DNA of 64,000 bases, taken from JADHOX01 sp038120515. GTDB taxonomy: Bacteria > Pseudomonadota > Alphaproteobacteria > Rickettsiales > JABIRX01. The notes beneath the pieces are model-generated. The model saw nothing but the letters and a program-made list of their open reading frames with translations. It searched no databases and was not told where the DNA came from. The stretch is taken from contig JAYOLW010000005.1 of assembly GCA_038120515.1 (NCBI GenBank), positions 1 to 64,000 on the forward strand, read 5' to 3'. The position numbers and the translations under genes were made by a program. Below, one piece after another: positions 35,563 to 44,121 of this stretch (position 1 is its first letter; the number at the start of each line of letters is the position of its first letter).

Positions 35563-36570
35563 TTATTTCGATAATCCTATAGTTTGTTTACAAGTTAGAT
35601 TATTAGCTGATCTTTTAATAATTTCTGATACAATAAGCTCTAGATGCTCAATTGTTGATTTTTCAAAAAATATTTGAAACAAATATTGATTTTCAATAAA
35701 ACCAAACTCATCTTTTTTCACATGATAATCAGCAACAGTTTTCATATTTCTTGAAATCATATTAGAAAAAAAAACTCTATTTTGTAATCCACTTTGCATC
35801 ATTAAATTGCTTATCATACCTGTGTACCAATCATAGTTGCAGTTTGCTATATAGCGCCAATTTTTATTCTTGATTAGACTATGTGATTCTAAATCCTTTC
35901 CGACATCAAAAATTGATTTTGAAACAAATGGAAAAAAAGAGTAAGCAACCCCCTGTGTGGCAAATAAATAAAAAAACATGTTATATCTTGCATCTATTTC
36001 AATTTTTTTATCATGGTTTTTACCAAATAGTTTATTTTTACTAACTTCTTGGCTATGAATAATGTAAAAATTATCTGGGTATTTTTTATCAATATCTAAT
36101 AAAGTTTTATCAAAATGTTTTTGTCTTATTATCATATCATCTGAAGACATGTTCAGCATTTTTGAAGAGGGCGATGCATTATCAATACCAATTGCAAAAT
36201 ATTTATGAAAATCGATATATGAATACCTAACACTTGAAACAATAACCTTAATAGTTAAATATTGGTTAAACTTATCTTTTATTATTTGATATTGATAAAG
36301 ATCATCATCGTTATCTATCACAACAATGACTTCAATAGATTTTGAGTTATAGGCATTATCAATAATGCTTGTTATCAAATTATTAAGCCCAAATGTTTCG
36401 TTTCCTTTTATACGAGAAGGTAAAACAAAACTAATTTTAACAATATCTGAACAATTGTTATTAAATGAGTAATTTTTGCTTTTATGCTTAAATGATAAAT
36501 AATTAATAACTTTACTAAAAGATAGAGAAAGTTTCTTTGTACGTTTTTTATATGATTTTTTAATATTCAT
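35563..36570 (-). CDS. GT-A glycosyltransferase-like protein, paralogue of the C-terminal domain of its neighbour
   Basis: The 335-residue protein matches residues ~700-990 of the preceding large glycosyltransferase along its length: SFVLPSRIKGNE versus SFVASSRYRGNE, VVIDNDDD versus IALDNDDD, SPSSKMLNMSSDD versus SPSSKMIADFSDD, and a final STIEHLELIVSEIIK versus TTLNHLKFISNEIVK. The DNDDD and SDD motifs could bind metal-nucleotide. It begins with a basic Lys/Arg-rich stretch. The two paralogues are convergent, separated by 159 bp with no gene. Confidence 0.82.
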   Translation of the reverse strand: MNIKKSYKKRTKKLSLSFSKVINYLSFKHKSKNYSFNNNCSDIVKISFVLPSRIKGNETFGLNNLITSIIDNAYNSKSIEVIVVIDNDDDLYQYQIIKDKFNQYLTIKVIVSSVRYSYIDFHKYFAIGIDNASPSSKMLNMSSDDMIIRQKHFDKTLLDIDKKYPDNFYIIHSQEVSKNKLFGKNHDKKIEIDARYNMFFYLFATQGVAYSFFPFVSKSIFDVGKDLESHSLIKNKNWRYIANCNYDWYTGMISNLMMQSGLQNRVFFSNMISRNMKTVADYHVKKDEFGFIENQYLFQIFFEKSTIEHLELIVSEIIKRSANNLTCKQTIGLSK

Positions 36571-36592
36571 TGAAAAGTAAATTAATTTAATT

Positions 36593-38638
36593 TTAAAAAG
36601 GACCTTTAAATTCTTTTAATTCATTGTTGTCAAAGCTAAAGTTCGATATATCAATATCTTTTTTCAACATTTGCAAAACCTTTTCACTAATAGTTTTTCC
36701 ATTTGGATAAAACAAATCTTCAAGAGATCTAGTCGTTGGACAAGTAACTTGAGCAAAACCCATTCTTGAAATTTGAATGTTTTTTTCTGGCAACTCTTCA
36801 TGAACTCTAGCCATAATTTCAGCGGAAATACCAAATTCTACCCAACCATTATCTACAATTAATAATTTACCTGTTTTCTCAACAGAGCTTAGAATAGTAC
36901 TAACATCTAATGGGCTTATCCAAATTGGATCTATGACCTCAGCATTAACACCCTTTTCCTTCAGAGCCTTAGCTGCACGAGTTGCCTCTATAGCCATATG
37001 TGAAACTGCAACAATAGTGATATCATCACCTGAGGTTAATATACGGGCTTTACCTATTTGATTCTCATAAGGAGCTGATGGCACATAACTTTTAGTATTA
37101 CATAATAATCTATGCTCCATAAAAATAACAGGGTTGTTATCTCTGATAGCTGCAATCATACAACCTTTGGCATCATAAGCATTTGAAGGCGCTACTACTC
37201 TAAGTCCTGGAATATGCGCAAACATTGAATGCAAAGCCTGTGAATGCTGAGCACCCTGCCCCCAAGAACGACCAATCATACATCTTACTACCAAAGGAAC
37301 CTTAACTGCACCATTATACATATAATGAGCTTTGGCAGCCATATTTATAAGCTGATTTGCAGCTAATGTCATAAAATCCATTCTTATATGCACATGGACT
37401 GGTCTCAAACCATACATTGCAGCACCAACTGCAACACCAGTCATAGCATCCTCAGATAAAGGCGTTCCAAACAAATGATCTTGACCAAATTTCTCTATAC
37501 CAGCTGTTGATCCCTGAATTTTTTTGTGATCATCAACATCCAAGCCAAATACAAAAACATTTTTATCACGATCTATCTCTTGGATACAAGCTTCAGCAAT
37601 GCTATCAACATATCGAATAAATTTCTGATCATATGAGTTAATATCTGGATCCTTTACAACTTCTTTTGGTGCATACAAATTTTGATAAAGCTCTTTGTAA
37701 CCAGGAAAATTTGACTTTTCTGCATATTCAATTGATTGAGCAATTTGTGTCTCAACTTCATCATTAATCTTATCAACTTCCTGCTTAGATAATAAGTTTT
37801 GAAGCTTAATTACTTGATCGTTAGCAAGCCACCTTTTATATTCTGCAAGATCTCTATATTCTTCGTTAAGATCTTCCGTAGGACCAACATGCTCTTTATA
37901 ACGATATGTAAAACATTCAATAAAAACAGGACCAGATTCAGGATTGTTTTTGATTTCATCAACGGCAGTTTTAGTAATTTGGTTAATATTGAAAACATCA
38001 CCATCAGAAATTTGATAAGTTTTAACACCATATGTCGCAACTCTTTCACAGATTTTATCAGTTGGCCAACGCCTCTCTATTGGATTGTGAATAGCTAATT
38101 TATTATTTTCACATAAAAAAATAATTGGCAATTTATGCAATGCAGCAAAATTAATACTTTCAGAAAAGCACCCTTCCTCAGTAGCTCCATCACCAAAGAA
38201 GGCCACAACAACTCTTTGCTTCCCTGTTTGCTTTGCTTCTTTCTTTAAAGCCATAGCATAGCCTGTAGCAACAGGAATAGTAGTACCTACGACAGCTGAG
38301 GCGCCAAGAATACCATTTTCAATATCAATCAAATGCATTGAACCAGCCTTACCACCAGCGCAGCCATCAACCTTTCCATAAAGCTCAGCCATCATCTTAT
38401 TTAAATCACCACCTTTAGCAATATGAGTGGCATGACATCTGTATGTATTCGAAACTATATCATCTTTATCTAACGCATCACAAACTCCAACTGCAACAGC
38501 TTCCTGACCTATTGATAAATGAACAGGACTTTTTATAACATCTGTGTCATATATCTCGGCGATTTTTTCCTCAAACTTTCTAATTAATAGTAGTTTTTTG
38601 TATGTATTTGATATGTTTTTTTTACTAGCAGATGACAT
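36593..38638 (-). CDS. Fused thiamine-diphosphate E1 alpha-beta enzyme (2-oxoacid dehydrogenase type)
   Basis: Residues ~1-330 (numbered from the ATG at 38638) are an E1-alpha domain with the ThDP motif GDG (149-151) ... NN (178-179) and YRCHATHIAKG. Residues ~345-665 are an E1-beta domain (SEDAMTGVAVGAAMYGLRPV with the conserved Glu, SWGQGAQHSQALHSMFAHIPGL). Both domains look intact. E1 enzymes decarboxylate pyruvate or branched 2-oxoacids; fused pairs occur. No E2 or E3 gene is nearby; the neighbours are all sugar genes. AviB1/AviB2-type E1 homologues add a two-carbon branch to deoxysugars, so that is a plausible role here, unproven. TTG at 38647 is an alternative start. Confidence 0.87.
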   Translation of the reverse strand: MSSASKKNISNTYKKLLLIRKFEEKIAEIYDTDVIKSPVHLSIGQEAVAVGVCDALDKDDIVSNTYRCHATHIAKGGDLNKMMAELYGKVDGCAGGKAGSMHLIDIENGILGASAVVGTTIPVATGYAMALKKEAKQTGKQRVVVAFFGDGATEEGCFSESINFAALHKLPIIFLCENNKLAIHNPIERRWPTDKICERVATYGVKTYQISDGDVFNINQITKTAVDEIKNNPESGPVFIECFTYRYKEHVGPTEDLNEEYRDLAEYKRWLANDQVIKLQNLLSKQEVDKINDEVETQIAQSIEYAEKSNFPGYKELYQNLYAPKEVVKDPDINSYDQKFIRYVDSIAEACIQEIDRDKNVFVFGLDVDDHKKIQGSTAGIEKFGQDHLFGTPLSEDAMTGVAVGAAMYGLRPVHVHIRMDFMTLAANQLINMAAKAHYMYNGAVKVPLVVRCMIGRSWGQGAQHSQALHSMFAHIPGLRVVAPSNAYDAKGCMIAAIRDNNPVIFMEHRLLCNTKSYVPSAPYENQIGKARILTSGDDITIVAVSHMAIEATRAAKALKEKGVNAEVIDPIWISPLDVSTILSSVEKTGKLLIVDNGWVEFGISAEIMARVHEELPEKNIQISRMGFAQVTCPTTRSLEDLFYPNGKTISEKVLQMLKKDIDISNFSFDNNELKEFKGPF

Positions 38639-38697
38639 GAGTTGCAAATAAATTAAGATTGGGTATAAAAACGTACAATATTTAAATTTAAATAAAA

Positions 38698-39627
38698 GTG
38701 GAAATTACAAATAAAATTTTAGTCACAGGTTCTACAGGCATGGTTGGTAGCAGCCTTACAAAACTTTTAAGAAATAAAGGATATAAAAATATTTTAGCAC
38801 CCTCTCACTCAGAACTTGATTTACGACGCCAAAATGACGTGGAAGAGTTTTTTGCAACTCACAAACCTGATTATGTGTTTCATTTGGCAGCAATAGTTGG
38901 AGGAATAAAAGCCAATAATGAATATCCAGCAAAATTTATTTATGATAATACTGGCATGCATCTAAATGTTATTAAATCTGCTAATGATAATAATGTTAAA
39001 AAAGTTTTATTTCCTGGCTCTGCATGCACATACCCTAAAAATGCTCAACAGCCAATCAAAGAAGAAAGCTTTTTATCTGGCTACCTTGAACCAACAAATA
39101 TCGCTTATGCAGCAGCTAAAATAAATGGTATAATATCAGCACAAAGCTATAGAAAACAACATAACTTAAATGTCATTATTCCTATGCCAACAAATGCATA
39201 TGGTGAAGGTGATCATTTTGATATAGAAAATTGTCATGTTATTCCAGCCTTGATAAGAAGATTCCATGAGGCAAAAACAAATAGTCTAGATAATGTAGAA
39301 ATTTGGGGTAGCGGTAATGTTTATAGAGAATTCTTATATGTCGATGACTTCGCTGACAGCTTATTATTTCTAATGCAAAACTACAACTCAGAGCAAATAA
39401 TCAACATTGGTACTATGGATGAAATATCAATTAAAGATTTAGCTCTTAAGATTGCAAAAATAACCGGTTATAATGGTCAAATAAAATTTGACACATCAAA
39501 GCCAGATGGAATGAAAAGAAAATGTCTGGATTCACAAAGAATCAACAATCTTGGCTGGAAAGCAAAAACTAATTTTGACCAAGGACTTGAAAAAACATAT
39601 AAGTATTTTTTGGAAAACATTGCGTAA
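38698..39627 (+). CDS. fcl: GDP-L-fucose synthase-like epimerase/reductase
   Basis: Extended SDR with ILVTGSTGMVGS, HLAAIVGGIKANN (a strong GDP-fucose synthase signature), PGSACTYPK with Ser and Cys, and YAAAK. At 309 residues it is full length. In hexose pathways it converts GDP-4-keto-6-deoxymannose to GDP-fucose; in heptose clusters homologues (WcaG/Fcl) act on the heptose analogue. No GDP-mannose 4,6-dehydratase other than the one in the heptose operon at 43029 is in the window, so both substrates remain possible. The start is GTG. Confidence 0.9.
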   Translation: MEITNKILVTGSTGMVGSSLTKLLRNKGYKNILAPSHSELDLRRQNDVEEFFATHKPDYVFHLAAIVGGIKANNEYPAKFIYDNTGMHLNVIKSANDNNVKKVLFPGSACTYPKNAQQPIKEESFLSGYLEPTNIAYAAAKINGIISAQSYRKQHNLNVIIPMPTNAYGEGDHFDIENCHVIPALIRRFHEAKTNSLDNVEIWGSGNVYREFLYVDDFADSLLFLMQNYNSEQIINIGTMDEISIKDLALKIAKITGYNGQIKFDTSKPDGMKRKCLDSQRINNLGWKAKTNFDQGLEKTYKYFLENIA

Positions 39628-39630
39628 AAT

Positions 39631-40542
39631 ATGACCTCTAACTACCCAAAAATCTCAGTAATAATTCCTGTAAAAAATTCAGTAAACACAATTGAGAAAG
39701 CGATCAAGAGCGTAATAATACAACAATACCCAAACCTTGAGTTCATTATTATAGATGGCCAGTCTACTGACGGCACTTTAGATGTTATCAACAAATATCA
39801 AAAACATATAAATATTCTTATTAGTGAGCCTGATAATGGGAACCCAGAAGCTTACGTTAAAGGTATCAAAAATTCAAACAGTGAAATCATCGCATTTTTA
39901 AATGCAGACGATTTTTATGAATCAGAAATACTACTTAAAGCTGGTACAGAATTTTCGCAAGAACCCGATCTTGATATTGTATCATTTCGTTATCGTGTAA
40001 TCACTGAAACATCTATGATTGAAGAGACAAGCCTTGAAAATATGGATTTCAAGCCATATAAAGCTCCAAACTCTTTAGGAATCAATGCTAGATTTTTTAA
40101 AAAAGAATTATTTTATAAATATGGTTTTCCACTTACCCAAGATGACCAAAACAGAACGTTAATTGCAAATGACCTGGAATATATGCTAAGATTTGCTATA
40201 TACGAGGTCAAAAACAAAACAATTGATTATATTGGATATAATTATCTATTCCATGAAAACTCATTAACTTTTAATAATAACAAAGAAAGCAAATTAAGAA
40301 TGATTGAGGATAGAATTTTTATTGCAAACAAGTTTCTCAATTCACAAGATACAATTCCACTTTCTCCTGAATGGATAAAATCTTTTAAAAAGTCCCTTAA
40401 GAAAAACAGGGCACAATTAATTAAAATTAATCTAAAGTTAAATGATTTTAAAAAAGCTTTAAATGAATTGAAAGTTAGCTTTACAGAACACAACAAAATA
40501 GGATTTATTTACTATTTGTTTAAAACGCTATTGAGAAGCTAA
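39631..40542 (+). CDS. Glycosyltransferase family 2
   Basis: A 303-residue GT-A protein: KISVIIPVKNSVNTIEKAIKSV start, IIDGQSTDGTLDVI, SEPDNGNPEAYVKGI, and FLNADDFYESEILL with the metal-binding DD. It follows fcl by three bases. Its last 15 bases overlap the 3' end of the convergent hddC gene. This is the WbbE/WcaA-like GT2 group, and the donor is unknown. Confidence 0.88.
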   Translation: MTSNYPKISVIIPVKNSVNTIEKAIKSVIIQQYPNLEFIIIDGQSTDGTLDVINKYQKHINILISEPDNGNPEAYVKGIKNSNSEIIAFLNADDFYESEILLKAGTEFSQEPDLDIVSFRYRVITETSMIEETSLENMDFKPYKAPNSLGINARFFKKELFYKYGFPLTQDDQNRTLIANDLEYMLRFAIYEVKNKTIDYIGYNYLFHENSLTFNNNKESKLRMIEDRIFIANKFLNSQDTIPLSPEWIKSFKKSLKKNRAQLIKINLKLNDFKKALNELKVSFTEHNKIGFIYYLFKTLLRS

Positions 40543-41256
40543 TTTTAACTCCTGACTAAGAAGCTTGGGAATTTCATTCTGAGACTTTTGATAATCATCA
40601 GGCACACCAATATCAATAAAATAATCCTGACATTGATAGGAATTAATACTTATATCTTTGGTATATTTCTGCAAGAAACCAACTTCGAAGGAAAAGCTTT
40701 CTGGTAATTGAAATATTTTAAATATACTTGGATCTAAAACATAAATCCCACTATTAATGTATCCAGATTGCTTTTGCTTCGACTTCTCAGAAAAACTAGT
40801 AACAATATTGTTACCATTTACTGACACCAACCCATATCTAGTAGAATCCTCTATATATTTAAGAACAATTGTAAGTTTTGCCAAACTTTCACAATGATTG
40901 TTTAAGAGCTTTTTATAATCAACTTCTAAAAATGTATCACCATTTAAGACTACCACAGGTTTTGAATGGTCAATATATCTCAAGGAATTGATAATAGCAC
41001 CACCAGTGCCTAAAGGCTGTTCTTCAACAGCATATTTTATCGACATCCCTTTAAATTCACTACCAAAAAACTCTTCTATTTGATCTTTTAAATAATGAAC
41101 TGAGAAAACCACTTCTGAAAAATTGTGATTTTTAAGATAGGATAATAAATAAAACAAAAAAGGCTTATCGCCGATTGGAGCCATTGGCTTTGGAATGTTC
41201 TTAACAACATTTTGAAGTCTTGTACCAAACCCACCCGCTAAAACTATTGCCTGCAT
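40528..41256 (-). CDS. hddC: D-glycero-alpha-D-manno-heptose-1-phosphate guanylyltransferase HddC
   Basis: Nucleotidyltransferase with MQAIVLAGGFGTRLQNVVKN, the sugar-1-phosphate site LNGDTFLEVD and EEQPLGTGGAI, 242 residues in all. Order and neighbours (gmhA, hddA, dmhA-like on the same strand) match the GDP-heptose operons of Campylobacter, Burkholderia and Yersinia, where HddC makes GDP-D-glycero-alpha-D-manno-heptose from the 1-phosphate. The start shares one base with the gmhA stop (TAATG). Its 3' end overlaps the convergent GT2 gene by 15 bases. Confidence 0.93.
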   Translation of the reverse strand: MQAIVLAGGFGTRLQNVVKNIPKPMAPIGDKPFLFYLLSYLKNHNFSEVVFSVHYLKDQIEEFFGSEFKGMSIKYAVEEQPLGTGGAIINSLRYIDHSKPVVVLNGDTFLEVDYKKLLNNHCESLAKLTIVLKYIEDSTRYGLVSVNGNNIVTSFSEKSKQKQSGYINSGIYVLDPSIFKIFQLPESFSFEVGFLQKYTKDISINSYQCQDYFIDIGVPDDYQKSQNEIPKLLSQELKLASQ

Positions 41257-41897
41257 TATGACTTATTATTAGGATTGTGAGTTTTACCAAAAAAACTATC
41301 CTCAACTAAAGCGCATAAAATATGACCTGTTGCAATATGACCTTCCTGAATTTTTGGAGTTTCAGAAGATGGAATATTGATTTGATAACCAGAAATTTCG
41401 CCAACATCTCTGCCATCATCTCCAAGCATGGCAATTGTCGTAATATTTTTATTATTTGCCGACTTAATTGCCTCCAATACATTTTTACTTCTGCCTGATG
41501 TTGAAATACCAACTAAAACATCCCCGGATTGCCCAAGCGCCTCAACCTGTCTTGAGAAGCTATGTAAATAACCATAATCATTACCAATAGCAGTAAGTGC
41601 AGAAGTATCTGTGGTAAGCGCAATAGCATTTAATGCAGGCCTATCATAAGAAAGTTTACTCACAAACTCAGCAGCTAAATGCTGAGAATCTGCAGCTGAA
41701 CCGCCATTACCACAAAACATAATTTTTTTACCATTTTTTAATGCTGAGTAACAAATATCAGCAGCCAACTCTATTTGTGAAACTAAAGCATCATCACTAA
41801 TCATTTTAGTAAAAAGCTTTTGGGTCTTCTGGAACTCTTTTTTTATAAATGAAGAAGTTTTTGATAATGTAAGCTGAGATGTAATTGGAGATTTCAT
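41256..41897 (-). CDS. gmhA: Sedoheptulose-7-phosphate isomerase GmhA
   Basis: SIS-domain isomerase that converts sedoheptulose-7-phosphate to heptose-7-phosphate. The family signature CGNGGSAADSQHLAAEFVSKL is near residues 60-80 and GISTSGRSKNV near 115-130, with the C-terminal EGHIATGHILCALVE. ATG at 41897 gives 213 residues, close to the usual length; a TTG at 41933 would extend it by 12. It lies between hddA and hddC in one operon. Confidence 0.94.
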   Translation of the reverse strand: MKSPITSQLTLSKTSSFIKKEFQKTQKLFTKMISDDALVSQIELAADICYSALKNGKKIMFCGNGGSAADSQHLAAEFVSKLSYDRPALNAIALTTDTSALTAIGNDYGYLHSFSRQVEALGQSGDVLVGISTSGRSKNVLEAIKSANNKNITTIAMLGDDGRDVGEISGYQINIPSSETPKIQEGHIATGHILCALVEDSFFGKTHNPNNKS

Positions 41898-41980
41898 AAT
41901 AAAAAATTTTGATAAAAAAAAAGTGATAATCAAATTAACGTTAATGTCAAATCACAAAAGATGACACATATTTAAAACTA

Positions 41981-43027
41981 TTATTTTTTATGAATAGTCC
42001 AACTACTACTTCCCTCATCAACAAAATGGAAAGGGTAGATTTGTCCTTCTTTTTCAGCTTCTAAAGCTCTAATTACTTCCATTCTTTTCGAGGGTCTGGT
42101 AAAGAACATCATAAAACCTCCGCCACCAGCACCTGATATTTTACCAGCCAAAGCGCCCGCTTTAATTATCCTATCATACAGACTATTTATTCTATCATTA
42201 CTAATTGAATGAGAGGCATTTTTTTTAGCAACCCAACCTTTCTTTATGGATTCTACAATCGCATCAAAATCCGCCTTTAAGATATATTCTTTTATATTAA
42301 TCGCTTCCTGCTTAATTTGCAGCATTGACTCAGTTGTATTTGGGTTTTGCTTTTCAAGCTCTAAACTTTGCTCATCAATAATTTTAGATGACTCCCTAGA
42401 AGTACCTAAATTAAACAAAATAAGACATTGCTCTAGCTCTGAGACAATCCACCTTCTAACTCTTAATGGATTTATAATAGTTCTATCATTTTCATAAAAT
42501 TCCATAAAGTTAAAACCACCAAATGTAGCAGCATACTGATCTTGTTTACCACCTTTCATTCCAAGATCTACCCTTTCAATTTCATATGCTAAATGTGAAA
42601 TATCATAATCACCAAAAGGCAAACCTAATAATTCAACATATGCTTTTATGATTGAAACAACCAGAGTAGATGAAGATCCAAGACCTGATCCTGCAGGTAC
42701 ATCACAATAAGTAATAACTTTATGACAGATAGGTTTGTTATTATTATAATCTTTAACAATTCTATTATAAATCGCCTTATGAAGTTTTAAAGTTCCAGTA
42801 GGTTCAATATAGTTAGTTAAGTCACATTCAAACCTTTCATTCAAATCAGAAGCTATAAAAATGATTTTACCATGATTTTTAGGTTTTATGCTACAACATG
42901 CATATAGATCGATTGTAGCATTTAAAACGGCGCCGCCATATTGATTATAAAACGACTCCATATCCGTGCCACCACCACCCAGGCCCAATCTTAACGGCGA
43001 TCTTGATCTAATAATAAGTTCTGACAT
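41981..43027 (-). CDS. hddA: D-glycero-alpha-D-manno-heptose-7-phosphate kinase HddA
   Basis: GHMP-family kinase of 348 residues: RSPLRLGLGGGGTDME start, the ATP-binding loop PAGSGLGSSSTLVVS, GGKQDQYAATFGGFN and the C-terminal AGKISGAGGGGFMMF. In the GDP-heptose pathway HddA phosphorylates the 1-position. The spacing is one base to the upstream dmhA-like gene, so the operon order is dmhA-hddA-gmhA-hddC. GmhB for the intervening 7-phosphate step lies 26 kb away at 15504. Confidence 0.95.
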   Translation of the reverse strand: MSELIIRSRSPLRLGLGGGGTDMESFYNQYGGAVLNATIDLYACCSIKPKNHGKIIFIASDLNERFECDLTNYIEPTGTLKLHKAIYNRIVKDYNNNKPICHKVITYCDVPAGSGLGSSSTLVVSIIKAYVELLGLPFGDYDISHLAYEIERVDLGMKGGKQDQYAATFGGFNFMEFYENDRTIINPLRVRRWIVSELEQCLILFNLGTSRESSKIIDEQSLELEKQNPNTTESMLQIKQEAINIKEYILKADFDAIVESIKKGWVAKKNASHSISNDRINSLYDRIIKAGALAGKISGAGGGGFMMFFTRPSKRMEVIRALEAEKEGQIYPFHFVDEGSSSWTIHKK

Positions 43028-43028
43028 A

Positions 43029-44048
43029 TTATCTTGTTAGAAAATTTTCACCATTTTTAACTCTTTCACGCCAATAGTTTAAGAGGTCAGTCATCGTTTG
43101 TTCAAAAGATATTTCAGATGTCCAACCAGTATGTTGTTCAAATTTCTTAGTATTAGGAACTTGAAGATCGGCATCAATTGGTCTCAATCTTTCAGGATCA
43201 GTTTCAACCTTTATATCATTTTTCATAGTGGAAATTGAAATTAAATAATCAAGCATTTCCTTTATGGTACAAGTGTAAGTACCACCAATATTATAATATT
43301 CACCAGCCTTGGGATTTTTAGTAACAAGCATATAATAAGCTTTTACGGCATCTCTAACATCTGCAAATGTTCGAAGCGAATCTAGATTCCCAGTTTTCAC
43401 AACAGGATCAATCAAGCCTTGTTCTATCATAGCAATTTGTTTTGCAAATGTACTTTCAGCAAAAACATCACCTCTTCTTGGACCTGTATGCGTAAACATT
43501 CTTGTTGTCATTACAGTCATATCATAAGCTTCGGCATAATATCTTCCAACAAGGTCGGTTCCAACTTTTGAAATTGCATATGGTGATGCAGGATGAAAAC
43601 TACATTCTTCATCTATTGGCAGTTTTTCCTTAGGAACTCTTCCAAAAACTTCACTTGATGCACAAACATGTATTACTGTCTTTGTTCGCAAATCTTCATC
43701 TTTTCTGATTGCTTCTAACACTCTTGCTGTTCCCTGTATATTTGTTTCAAAAGTATCAAGAGGAGATTCAAAACTTGTTTTTGGATAGCTTTGCGCTGCT
43801 AAATGAAAAATATAATCAGGCTTAGATTTTGTGATAACATCCTGAATAGAAATATAATCCCTTAAATCACCATAAAGCAGATGAATACGATCTTTATGAT
43901 TAATTTTGTTAATTAAATGCGAGATATTATCCATTGGGCTTCTCCAACGGCACATTCCATAGATCTCCCAATCAGTGTTTTCAAGTAAAAAATCGGCTAG
44001 GTGCGAACCAACCATTCCCGTAATACCTGTAATTAAGGCTTTTGTCAT
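43029..44048 (-). CDS. GDP-mannose 4,6-dehydratase-family enzyme (DmhA-like, GDP-heptose 4,6-dehydratase)
   Basis: Extended SDR (339 residues): ALITGITGMVGSHL, CASSEVFGRV, SPYAISKVGTDL with YxxxK, and TRMFTHTGPRRGDVFAE. The general fold is Gmd; its position as the first gene of the heptose operon matches DmhA/WcbK, which makes GDP-6-deoxy-4-keto-lyxo-heptose from GDP-heptose in Yersinia and Burkholderia pseudomallei. The specificity is inferred from context; an ordinary GDP-mannose substrate is not excluded. It transcribes away from folC, which lies behind it on the same strand. Confidence 0.87.
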   Translation of the reverse strand: MTKALITGITGMVGSHLADFLLENTDWEIYGMCRWRSPMDNISHLINKINHKDRIHLLYGDLRDYISIQDVITKSKPDYIFHLAAQSYPKTSFESPLDTFETNIQGTARVLEAIRKDEDLRTKTVIHVCASSEVFGRVPKEKLPIDEECSFHPASPYAISKVGTDLVGRYYAEAYDMTVMTTRMFTHTGPRRGDVFAESTFAKQIAMIEQGLIDPVVKTGNLDSLRTFADVRDAVKAYYMLVTKNPKAGEYYNIGGTYTCTIKEMLDYLISISTMKNDIKVETDPERLRPIDADLQVPNTKKFEQHTGWTSEISFEQTMTDLLNYWRERVKNGENFLTR

Positions 44049-44121
44049 TTATAGAATATAAAATTTGAAATATGTTTAAACAAAAAATATTTTTTTTTGA
44101 AGTTTTTTTATTTTATTTTTC

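Noticed and set aside
36593..38638. Reading the E1 fusion as an ordinary pyruvate dehydrogenase E1 complex gene
   Set aside because: No E2 or E3 gene is near and neighbours are sugar genes, so I kept function open; it was not dismissed but not asserted.
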